From assembly GCA_038234785.1 (NCBI GenBank), contig JBBQTC010000002.1:57664-121663 (forward strand): a stretch of DNA of 64,000 nucleotides. Reading direction: 5' to 3'. Positions 49,570 to 56,738 of the stretch are shown here, one piece after another (within the stretch, counting starts at the first letter, position 1; every line of letters starts with the position of its first letter). The notes beneath the pieces were generated by a model. The model did no database searches and was not told the origin of the DNA. It saw only the letters and a program-made list of their open reading frames with translations. A program made the position numbers and the translations under genes. Source of the stretch: UBA668 sp038234785 (GTDB taxonomy: Bacteria; Actinomycetota; Acidimicrobiia; Acidimicrobiales; Ilumatobacteraceae).

Positions 49570-50283
49570 CTACTCGGCGCCCAGCAATTCGAGGTCGCGA
49601 CGGGCGTAGCGGTTGTGCCAGAACGCTTCTTCGAACACGGTGAACAGGCACTCCTGGATCGGATTCGTGCCGTTCTCGAGGATCTCGACGGGTGTGGTGA
49701 AGTCGCTGGCGGTCACGCCGACGAGGTAGTCGCGGACACGTTGCGAGCGATCCTCGAGGACGGCGAGCGCCTCGTCCGAGGTCGGCGTGAGCGAGTAGTC
49801 GAGCCCCGGAAAGGGGACGTCGACCGAGCCGCTGTTCGGCAGACCAGACGGATGGAACTCCCCGCCGAGGACGGGCACCGTGAACCACTTGTCGATCGCG
49901 AAGACGACGTGGCGGAGCGTCTGCACGAACGAGAACTCGCCGTTGACCGACTCGTGGAGCGCAGCCTCGGGAAGTGTGCGCGCCATGTCGATCGTCGACG
50001 CCCATGCCGCGTCGACGCCAGCGGACGCCGCCCGCGCGCCTTCCGGGTCGGTCGGACGGATCATCGCCCGCAGCGGATACCACTGGTCGCGCTCGTTCAC
50101 ATAGGCAGTGACGTCGACGCCGTTGATGACGAATCGATCGATCTGCGCGTCGATGTCGACGTTCACCATCAGGGCGTGGCTGACGGCGAGGTCGGTGAGG
50201 TTGACATCGCGGAACCGTGCTCCCGTGAGGTCGGCGCCCCAGAACACGGCTCCGGCGAGGTCTCCTTCGAACTCTTCCGGCAT
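49570..50283 (-). CDS. DinB-family protein with short N-terminal pentapeptide-repeat segment
   Basis: A 237-residue protein. Residues 1-40 hold pentapeptide-like repeats (FEGDLAGAVFWGADLTGARFRDVNL), which form a short right-handed helix. The rest is a DinB-like four-helix bundle with likely metal ligands in TLRHVVFAIDKWF (His) and FEEAFWHNRYARRDL (His). DinB-fold enzymes include bacillithiol/mycothiol-dependent transferases and hydrolases. The ATG at 50283 is preceded by AGGAGG, excluding longer forms. The function is unknown; the fusion is uncommon. Confidence 0.78.
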   Translation of the reverse strand: MPEEFEGDLAGAVFWGADLTGARFRDVNLTDLAVSHALMVNVDIDAQIDRFVINGVDVTAYVNERDQWYPLRAMIRPTDPEGARAASAGVDAAWASTIDMARTLPEAALHESVNGEFSFVQTLRHVVFAIDKWFTVPVLGGEFHPSGLPNSGSVDVPFPGLDYSLTPTSDEALAVLEDRSQRVRDYLVGVTASDFTTPVEILENGTNPIQECLFTVFEEAFWHNRYARRDLELLGAE

Positions 50284-50375
50284 TGCATTCCTCCTGTGTC
50301 GTTCTGCCTCGGCCGACATTCTTGCTGACGTCCGCGGCCCGCGTGGGCACATCGTCGACGCACTAACGTGAGCTC

Positions 50376-51365
50376 ATGGACACGCCCGTCGCGCTCTACC
50401 TCCAGGATGCCCACCCGATTCGAGAAGGAATGGAGATCGCGCAGTACGCCGAGGCGAAGGGATTTCACGCCGTGTGGCAGGCCGAGAGCCGGCTGGTCCG
50501 CGAAGCGACCGTGCCGATGGCCGCGTTCGCCAGCGTCACCGAGCGGATCAAGGTCGGCTCCGGGGTGGTCGACTGCTGGAGCCGCAACCCGGCGCGTCTC
50601 GCCGCCACGTTCAGCACCCTCGACGACCTCGCGCCAGGTCGGGTCATCCTCGGCATCGGCGCGTGGTGGGACCCGCTGGCGCAGAAGGTCGGCATCGAAC
50701 GCGCTCGCCCGCTCACCGTCATGCGGGAGATCGTCACGGTCGTGCGTGCCCTGCTGCACAACGAGACCGTCACCTTCGACGGCGCCTACGTGCACCTCGA
50801 CGGCGTCGAACTCGACTACGTGTACCAGGAGCGTCGCCCGAAGGACGTGCCGATCTACATCGGCGCAACCGGTATGCAGATGATGGAGCTCACCGGCGAG
50901 ATCGCCGACGGTGCCGTTCTCAACTACCTCGTGTCGCCCGACTACAACGAGCGTGCCATCGAGGCGCTCGAGCGTGGCGCCGCGAAGGCCGGCCGTACGC
51001 TCGCCGACATCGACCGACCGCAACTGGTCGTGTGCTCCGTGCACGAGGATCGCCAGACCGCGCTCGACATGGCCCGCATGATGGTCACCCAGTACCTGGG
51101 CCAGCAGCCGCACATCATGAAGGCGTCGGGCGTTCCCCAGTCGCTGCTCGACCAGGTCGGCGACGTGCTCACCTGGCCGGCCACCCACGAGCAGGTCGCG
51201 GCGGCCAGCAAGCTGGTCCCGGACGAGATCGTGCAGATGCTCACGGCCAGCGGCACCCCCGCGGAGGCCAAGGCGAAGGTGCAGGAGTACATCGACCACG
51301 GTTGCACCTGTCCGATCCTGTATCCCCTGGGCGACGCGAAGGCGATGATCGACGCCTTCGCGTGA
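50376..51365 (+). CDS. LLM-class F420-dependent oxidoreductase
   Basis: A 329-residue TIM-barrel protein of the bacterial luciferase-like family, F420-dependent branch. Conserved features are AQYAEAKGFHAVWQAES, TERIKVGSGVVDCWSRNP, LDDLAPGRVILGIGAW, and DVPIYIGATGMQMMELTGEIADGAVL; the last is typical of methylenetetrahydromethanopterin reductase-like enzymes. It would use reduced F420 to act on an unknown substrate, consistent with cofC at 18125. TAACGT (50364-50369) lies 6 nt before the ATG. Confidence 0.87.
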   Translation: MDTPVALYLQDAHPIREGMEIAQYAEAKGFHAVWQAESRLVREATVPMAAFASVTERIKVGSGVVDCWSRNPARLAATFSTLDDLAPGRVILGIGAWWDPLAQKVGIERARPLTVMREIVTVVRALLHNETVTFDGAYVHLDGVELDYVYQERRPKDVPIYIGATGMQMMELTGEIADGAVLNYLVSPDYNERAIEALERGAAKAGRTLADIDRPQLVVCSVHEDRQTALDMARMMVTQYLGQQPHIMKASGVPQSLLDQVGDVLTWPATHEQVAAASKLVPDEIVQMLTASGTPAEAKAKVQEYIDHGCTCPILYPLGDAKAMIDAFA

Positions 51366-51481
51366 CCTCGGTCATACCTAGACGCCCGCGGTGTACCTCG
51401 GGCGGAAATACGTCGTTCGTCGGATGTGGCGGCACGGCTCGGGAGTGCACACTGGAGACATCCCGAGAAAGACCACACGCC

Positions 51482-51676
51482 ATGTTTTCAGACCTGCTCC
51501 TCTCCGACCTCAAGACTGACCGCCGCCACGAGCTCCTCGACACCGCCGAGCGTCGTCACCGTCTGCTGCGCCCCTCCATCGTCGCCCGTGCGTTCTCGCT
51601 GTGCCGGGGCGCCACGGTCCACCCTCTGCCGACACCCTCTGACCAACCCTCCCCGGACGTCGCTCGTGTCGCATGA
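51482..51676 (+). CDS. Small hypothetical protein upstream of the LuxR gene
   Basis: A 64-residue frame beginning MFSDLLLSDLKTDRRHELL. The first 40 residues are predicted helical, amphipathic and rich in Leu/Arg, and the tail is Pro-rich. Third codon positions are predominantly G or C, as in neighbouring genes, and an 11-bp hairpin follows the stop, both supporting a real gene. GAGAAAG lies 10 nt upstream of the ATG, and CACACT (about 51446) is a possible -10. I recognise no family. It could be a regulatory peptide for the following gene or an independent small protein. Confidence 0.45.
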   Translation: MFSDLLLSDLKTDRRHELLDTAERRHRLLRPSIVARAFSLCRGATVHPLPTPSDQPSPDVARVA

Positions 51677-51685
51677 GCAGGCCCC

Positions 51686-51720
51686 CCACGGTCCGGTCGG
51701 CTGCCTCCGCCGGACCGTGG
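51686..51720 (+). terminator. Hairpin between the small gene and the LuxR regulator
   Basis: Arms CCACGGTCCGG (51686-51696) and CCGGACCGTGG (51710-51720) pair perfectly over 11 bp with a 13-nt loop. It follows the small gene's stop by 9 nt and precedes the LuxR -10 hexamer TAGCGT (51733) by 12 nt. No U-tract follows. Confidence 0.6.
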
Positions 51721-51745
51721 AGTGGCCGCCAGTAGCGTGAACCCC

Positions 51746-54469
51746 ATGCTGCGCGGCCGAACCGGACTCTCGCCGGTGATGATCGGTCGCCACCCTGCCC
51801 TCAGCAGGCTGGTGGGACTGGTCGAGGTGGCCGAGGTTGCGTCCGGCGACGGACCCGAGATCGCACTCGTCTCCGGCGAAGCAGGCATCGGCAAGACCCG
51901 CTTGCTGCGTGAGTTCATCGACGGCTTGCCCGCCGATGTCACCGTGCTGACGGCGCAGGCCCAGCCGGGTTCGATGGGCCGCCCGTTCGACGTGGTCGGC
52001 CAACTGGCGTTCGACGAGGCCGATGCCGATGCGGGTGTGAGCGCCGGTCGCGTCGTCGAAGCCGCCGTGGCCAAGGGCCGCACGTTGCTGGTGGTCGAGG
52101 ACCTCCACTGGGCCGACGCCGACAGCGTGCACTTCGTCGAGCAGATGAGCATGCGGCCGTGGCCGCAGCTGGTCATCGTCGGCACGTATCGCGGTAACGA
52201 CCTCTCCCGCAAGGCGCCAGGTGGCGAGCTCGTGCTCCGGCTCGAACGGCAGCACAACGTGGAGCAGATCCGCCTGGAGCGGCTCGACCGAGGTGAGGTC
52301 GCGGCCATGCTCGGCGCGATCGGCGGCAGCCCCGCGACGTCCGCCGCGGTGGAAGCCGTCTATCGGCGCAGCGGAGGCATCCCCTTCGTCGTCGAGGAGC
52401 TCGTGCGCTGCTGCGGACCCGATGCATGCATCGATGATCTGAAGTCCGCGCAGTTGCCGTGGTCGCTCGACGAGGCGGTGCGCCAGCAGCTCGCCGGCCT
52501 CGCACCCGACGATCGTCGCGTGGTCGACGCGCTGGCGGTGTTCGGTGACCCGGCACCGTTCGAGGTGCTGGTGCCGGTGTGCGAACTCGACGAGGCCCGG
52601 CTGCTGGCGGCGCTGCGCACGCTCGTCGCGCAAGGGATCGTGGTCGAGCCCGCCGACGACACGTTCTGGTTCGCCCACGCACTCGTCGCCGATGCCGTCC
52701 ACCAGCAGCTGCTGGGTCGCGAGCGCCGGCGTCTGCACGAGCGGTCGTTCGCCGCGTTGCGGGCGATGAGCGAGCCCGACCACGCAGCGATGGCCCGTCA
52801 TGCGCTCGGTGCCGGCCAGTTCGAGCTCATCCCGTCGATCGCTCGCGAGGGCGCTCGCCGCTACCTCGACCGCGGGGCGTCGTTCCAGGCGCTGCGGTTG
52901 GCGAGCGAAGCCCTTTCGGAGGCGCCCAACGACCCCGAGCTGCTGTCGGTGGCCACCGACGCCGCGTGGCGCCTGGAGTACGGCTCGGAGGCGCTGGCGT
53001 ACGCCCAGCAGTGGCAGGCCAACGCCGTCACCGATCTCGATCGCGTCGAATCGATGCGCTTCGTCGCCCGCATGCACCACGAGCTGCTCGACGTCGAGCA
53101 ACGCGACCAGGCGCTGCACGATCTGGAGACGTTCACCGAGGCGCTGCCGCAGGGCATGGCCCGTGGACGTGGTGAGGGTGCCGTCGCTCAACTCCACATG
53201 CTGTCGTCGCGCGGCGAGCTCGCCGTGACGTGGGCGGACCGAGCGCTGGCCGACGCCCGTCGCAATGGTGACGAGTGGTTGGAGGCGCAGGCCTCGGTCG
53301 AACGCGCCTCGGCGAACGAGCCCGGCGGCGGTCGCGACGAGACCGAACGCGAGCTGCTCGAGGCGCGCGAGCTCGCTCGGCGGGTCGGCGACGGCGTCCT
53401 CGAGTGCCGGGCGCTGAACAACTTGCTCGGCGTCGTCACACCCCACGGTCCGCGCGGCGAGTGGGCCCGCGAACAGCTGCGCGAGGCGTCCGCCCGATGC
53501 GGGCTCGACAAGCTGGGTGCCGGGATGCTGGCGATGTGGGAGGCGGAGGCGGCTCTCGCCCGTGGCGACATGCGGGTGATGCGCCGGTCGCTCGCCGAAG
53601 CAGGTCAGTACTGGAGCGCTGACACCAGCGAGTACGGCCACTACCAGGCGCAGATCGCCGAATTGCGCATCGAGGAGGGACTCGTCGATGCGGCGTTCGC
53701 CGCGGAGGACGCCGCTCATTCCTGCAGTGGGCGCACGAAGGATCACCTCAGCGAGATCCCCGTGCGGTTGATCGGATACGCCCTTGCCGGTCGCCGAACG
53801 GAGGCGGAGCAGACGTTCGAGCAGATGTTGTCGCTTCCCGTCGTCGCGGACTCGTCGCGGTCGTTGTGGTTCATCATGCAGGTCGTGCATTCCGCGCTCC
53901 AGGCCGGTGTGCCCGTGAGCGGCGTGCGGAGCGAGTTCGTGGAGGGCTGGGCTCGACCACATCCTTCGTACGAGTTCGTCGCTCGCCACGTGGAGGGGCT
54001 CCTTCGGATGGCCGAGGGCGACGCAGCCGGCGCGGCGGCATCGCTCGGTGCGGTGCTCCAGTCGCCCGACGCCTCGCTCTACGTGCCGATGATCGGCACG
54101 CTTCGCACCGCGTACGCCGCTGCCCTGCTCGCCGACGGGCAGCGCACCAGCGCACTCGTCGCGGCCCAAGCTGCGGTCGCCGAACTGTCGTCGTGGCCCG
54201 GCTGGCGTCGAGATCGGGCCGAGGCACTGGTGCGCCGGCTGGAGGGGAGCGGCGCCCGCGCCGATGGCGAGCTCACCCCGCGAGAGCGCGAGGTCGCCGC
54301 CCTGATCGCGGAGGGTCTCACCAACAGTCAGCTCGCCGAACGGCTCTACATCTCGCCGAAGACGGCGGCGGTGCACGTGTCGAACATCCTCATGAAGCTG
54401 GGTCTCTCCGGCCGTGCCGAGGTCGCCGCGTGGGCGGTGCGCCACGGGGTGGTCCTCCAACCGGGGTGA
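51746..54469 (+). CDS. Large ATP-binding LuxR-family (LAL-type) transcriptional regulator
   Basis: A 907-residue regulator: AAA-type NTPase (Walker A SGEAGIGKT at about 42-50; Walker B LLVVEDLHWAD near 115), a winged-helix and TPR-like helical middle section (about 300-820) and a C-terminal LuxR helix-turn-helix (about 838-900, LTPREREVAALIAEGLTNSQLAERL, KTAAVHVSNILMKL). Such LAL/MalT-type proteins bind an inducer and ATP before activating a local operon. TAGCGT (51733-51738) lies 7 nt before ATG 51746, chosen over a GTG eight codons upstream. A terminator hairpin follows. The inducer is unknown. Confidence 0.9.
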   Translation: MLRGRTGLSPVMIGRHPALSRLVGLVEVAEVASGDGPEIALVSGEAGIGKTRLLREFIDGLPADVTVLTAQAQPGSMGRPFDVVGQLAFDEADADAGVSAGRVVEAAVAKGRTLLVVEDLHWADADSVHFVEQMSMRPWPQLVIVGTYRGNDLSRKAPGGELVLRLERQHNVEQIRLERLDRGEVAAMLGAIGGSPATSAAVEAVYRRSGGIPFVVEELVRCCGPDACIDDLKSAQLPWSLDEAVRQQLAGLAPDDRRVVDALAVFGDPAPFEVLVPVCELDEARLLAALRTLVAQGIVVEPADDTFWFAHALVADAVHQQLLGRERRRLHERSFAALRAMSEPDHAAMARHALGAGQFELIPSIAREGARRYLDRGASFQALRLASEALSEAPNDPELLSVATDAAWRLEYGSEALAYAQQWQANAVTDLDRVESMRFVARMHHELLDVEQRDQALHDLETFTEALPQGMARGRGEGAVAQLHMLSSRGELAVTWADRALADARRNGDEWLEAQASVERASANEPGGGRDETERELLEARELARRVGDGVLECRALNNLLGVVTPHGPRGEWAREQLREASARCGLDKLGAGMLAMWEAEAALARGDMRVMRRSLAEAGQYWSADTSEYGHYQAQIAELRIEEGLVDAAFAAEDAAHSCSGRTKDHLSEIPVRLIGYALAGRRTEAEQTFEQMLSLPVVADSSRSLWFIMQVVHSALQAGVPVSGVRSEFVEGWARPHPSYEFVARHVEGLLRMAEGDAAGAAASLGAVLQSPDASLYVPMIGTLRTAYAAALLADGQRTSALVAAQAAVAELSSWPGWRRDRAEALVRRLEGSGARADGELTPREREVAALIAEGLTNSQLAERLYISPKTAAVHVSNILMKLGLSGRAEVAAWAVRHGVVLQPG

Positions 54470-54480
54470 GCTTCCGGCAA

Positions 54481-54507
54481 CCGCGGCGCCGACGGGCTTC
54501 GCCGCGG
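54481..54507 (+). terminator. Hairpin after the LuxR gene
   Basis: CCGCGGCG (54481-54488) and CGCCGCGG (54500-54507) pair over 8 bp with an 11-nt loop, 12 nt after the LuxR stop. No U-tract follows, and TACGCT of the next gene begins 14 nt later. Confidence 0.5.
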
Positions 54508-54532
54508 CCGGCGACACCACTACGCTGGCGAC

Positions 54533-54988
54533 ATGGGTCAGCAGATCGCCGTCGTCGCCAAGCCGAGCTTCACTCCGGGAGTCATCCGGTACGAGGCGAA
54601 CCGCAATCTCACCGGCATGGGCCACGAATCGTTCACTTCGGTCGCGCAGGCCGTCGGCCCGCGTCCCGCAGCGGCACTTGCCCGTCAACTCCTCGGCACG
54701 GGTCAGGTCGATCGTGTCCACGTGTTCGGCAACATGATCACCGTCGACCTCGCCAAAGGACACGCCGCCGACGGCCTCGACGACGTCGTGCGCGATCTGT
54801 ACCAGTACTGGAAGCCGGGCATGGCGCCGCCGAGCTTCGAGGACCTCGTGCCCGAGGCGACGGCCGATGCGGCCACCGCACCGGCGGGCGAGGGCGGGTC
54901 GACCGAGAGCGAGTACACCCGTCGCGTACCGTCGGTGCTCGTGGAACGCAGCCAGGCGGCACTCGCCAAATGGAAGACCAATCACTGA
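54533..54988 (+). CDS. Hypothetical protein with NifU/Nfu N-terminal-like domain
   Basis: A 151-residue protein. Residues about 10-85 (FTPGVIRYEANRNLTGMG, ARQLLGTGQVDRVHVFGNMITVDLA) have the strand-turn pattern of the Nfu N-terminal domain, in which LL..xGV..V....ITV is conserved. The C-terminal 60 residues are charged and Pro/Ala-rich, with no cysteines, so it lacks the iron-sulfur scaffold CxxC. It might be an accessory of cluster assembly or a stand-alone Nfu-N protein; this is an inference from pattern. TACGCT (54521-54526) lies 6 nt before the ATG. Confidence 0.65.
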   Translation: MGQQIAVVAKPSFTPGVIRYEANRNLTGMGHESFTSVAQAVGPRPAAALARQLLGTGQVDRVHVFGNMITVDLAKGHAADGLDDVVRDLYQYWKPGMAPPSFEDLVPEATADAATAPAGEGGSTESEYTRRVPSVLVERSQAALAKWKTNH

Positions 54989-55042
54989 GAAATCGCCCCG
55001 CTGCGTTGTGCTGCGACGGGTGATGGGTCATACGGTTGCGCA

Positions 55043-55870
55043 GTGAGCGACGCCGACCTCACCCTGCATGAAGCCGCGGAGCTGCTGGGGGTGCATTACA
55101 TGACCGCCTACCGCTACGTGCGGTTGGGCGTGCTGCCGGCGGTGAAGGCGGGTGGCACGTGGCGGGTCATGGTCGCCGACGTGCATGCCTTCCGCGACCA
55201 GGCGCCACCGGCCGTCGGCGGCTCCCGCCGCCGGGCGCCGTGGGCGGCGCGGCTCGAGGCGCGACTCGTCGCCGGTGACGGGCGTGGGGCGTGGGGCGTG
55301 GTCGAGGCCGCGTTGGCCGCCGGCACCGAACTCGACGAGGTCTACCTGGACGTGATCGCGCCAGCGATGCGCAGCATCGGCGATCGGTGGCAGGCGGGAG
55401 AGATCGACATCTCCGTCGAGCACCGCGCCACAGGCATCACGTTCCGGCTGCTCGGCCGTCTCGGCCCCCGCTTCGCCCGTCGTGGACGAGCACGCGGCAC
55501 GGTGATGGTCGGCGCTCCGGCGGGGGAGCGGCATTCGCTCCCGGTGGCGATGCTGGCCGATCTCCTGCGTGGCGAGGGGTGGGAAGTCTCCGACATCGGT
55601 GCCGACATGCCGTGGGAGTCGTTCGTGCACGCCGCGCTCGACACCGCCGACCTCGTCGCCATCGGCGTGTCCGTCACCTCCGAAGAGAGTCTCCCGGCTG
55701 CGGCCGAGGTCCTGGCCGCACTCGGCTCGTCGGTGGCGGGCACCTACCTCGTCGTCGGTGGTCCGGCGGTCGAGGATCTGGCGCACGCCCAGTCGCTCGG
55801 CGCACACGGCTGGGCGTCGACCGCCCACGAGTTCGCGACGCTCTTGAGCACCTCCGTCATCACCGACTGA
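55043..55870 (+). CDS. CarH-like MerR/B12-binding transcriptional regulator
   Basis: A 275-residue protein: an N-terminal MerR/excisionase-type winged HTH (LTLHEAAELLGVHYMTAYRYVRLG, about 5-55), a four-helix B12-cap domain (about 70-145), and a cobalamin-binding Rossmann domain (about 150-270). The cap carries W-x9-E-H (WQAGEIDISVEH), the signature of CarH/LitR photoreceptors in which Trp and Glu-His sit over adenosylcobalamin. The lower-ligand His is in GERHSLP, replacing DxHxxG. CarH proteins bind DNA as tetramers in the dark and release it in light. The GTG start lies 6 nt after TACGGT (55031-55036). Photolyase or carotenoid genes, the usual targets, are not adjacent. Confidence 0.82.
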   Translation: MSDADLTLHEAAELLGVHYMTAYRYVRLGVLPAVKAGGTWRVMVADVHAFRDQAPPAVGGSRRRAPWAARLEARLVAGDGRGAWGVVEAALAAGTELDEVYLDVIAPAMRSIGDRWQAGEIDISVEHRATGITFRLLGRLGPRFARRGRARGTVMVGAPAGERHSLPVAMLADLLRGEGWEVSDIGADMPWESFVHAALDTADLVAIGVSVTSEESLPAAAEVLAALGSSVAGTYLVVGGPAVEDLAHAQSLGAHGWASTAHEFATLLSTSVITD

Positions 55871-55890
55871 GCCCACCCTCGCCCTGCCCT

Positions 55891-55938
55891 CTGTGCCCCG
55901 CCGTGACCACCAAGCTTGGTGGTTACGGCGGGACACAG
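55891..55938. repeat. 48-bp near-perfect palindrome upstream of imuA'
   Basis: Two 24-nt arms meet at AAGCTT with no loop (arm one CTGTGCCCCGCCGTGACCAC..., arm two ends GGTTACGGCGGGACACAG). Only two positions differ, and both can form G-U pairs in RNA. It lies 20 nt after the CarH-like stop and 36 nt before the SOS box. It may be a terminator in either direction. Confidence 0.85.
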
Positions 55939-55973
55939 AACTCCTGGCGGGGGATTTTCGTGGCGGACAATGG

Positions 55974-55995
55974 TCGTACATGCGTTCGATAACAT
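55974..55995 (+). promoter_or_regulatory. SOS (LexA) box plus -10 of imuA'-imuB
   Basis: TCGTACATGCGTTCGA (55974-55989) differs at one position from the actinobacterial LexA consensus TCGAACNNNNGTTCGA. It abuts TAACAT (55990-55995), which lies 6 nt before the imuA' ATG. LexA bound here would block polymerase, so induction after DNA damage is expected. Confidence 0.85.
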
Positions 55996-56001
55996 GACGG
56001 G

Positions 56002-56736
56002 ATGGCATCCGCACCGACCACTCTTGCCGACCTCGCGACACGAGGGTTGGTGTCGGGAGCCGCTGTCGGAACGCCCTCCTCCGAACGCACGTTGCCGCTG
56101 CTCCCGGTCCTCGCCGACCTCGTCCCACAGTCGGCCGTGCAGCGCGGCAGCGTGATGTCGTGCCACGGTCCGGCGGCGATGTCGCTGGCCTTGGCGCTGG
56201 CGGCCGGGCCGTCCCAGGAGGGCGCTTGGGTGGGGATGGCGGGGTTGCCCTCGGTGGGGTTGGGTGCGGCTGCCGAGATCGGTGTGGTGCTCGAGCGGCT
56301 GGTGGCGGTCACCGAACCCGAAGGGCCGGCCACACCGTTCACCGATCAGCAATGGGCCGATGTCCTGGCCGCGCTCATCGACGGGTTCGACGTGGTGGTG
56401 CTCGGTCCCGGCACGCAACATGTACGCCCTGGCGCTGCTCGTCGGCTGATGGCCCGGCTGCAGTCCCGTGGTGCCGTGGCGATCACCGTCGGTGCGCCGG
56501 TGTTCGGTGGCGACCTTCGGTTCGAGTGCACGAACGCCACCTGGGTGGGACTGGGCGACGGGCACGGCGTCGCCCGCGGCCGCACCGCGCAGGTCGAGTT
56601 GTCGGGCAGGCGAGTGCCGCGGCCGCGGCGGGCTCATCTGTGGTTGCCTGACATCGACGGACAGGTGGCGTCGGTGCTGACCGCGCCCGAGATCCCCATG
56701 TCCGATCCGGCATCGACCCTGCGCCGAACGGGCTAG
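56002..56736 (+). CDS. imuA': ImuA'-like RecA-fold translesion accessory protein
   Basis: A 244-residue protein corresponding to mycobacterial ImuA' (Rv3395c-like), a diverged RecA-fold protein of the mutasome. LPLLPVLADLVPQSAVQRGS, GAWVGMAGLPSVGLGAAAE and IDGFDVVVLGPG follow the family; the ATP-binding loop is degenerate (CHGPAAMSLALALA instead of GxxxxGKT). It bridges ImuB and DnaE2 during damage-induced mutagenesis. The start ATG is 6 nt after TAACAT and is controlled by an SOS box. imuB begins 2 bp after its stop. Confidence 0.85.
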   Translation: MASAPTTLADLATRGLVSGAAVGTPSSERTLPLLPVLADLVPQSAVQRGSVMSCHGPAAMSLALALAAGPSQEGAWVGMAGLPSVGLGAAAEIGVVLERLVAVTEPEGPATPFTDQQWADVLAALIDGFDVVVLGPGTQHVRPGAARRLMARLQSRGAVAITVGAPVFGGDLRFECTNATWVGLGDGHGVARGRTAQVELSGRRVPRPRRAHLWLPDIDGQVASVLTAPEIPMSDPASTLRRTG

Positions 56737-56738
56737 CG

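Noticed and set aside
51488..54985. A 1,165-codon minus-strand frame opposite the LuxR gene
   Set aside because: Long antisense frames are common at this G+C content; the plus strand shows complete NTPase and LuxR domains.
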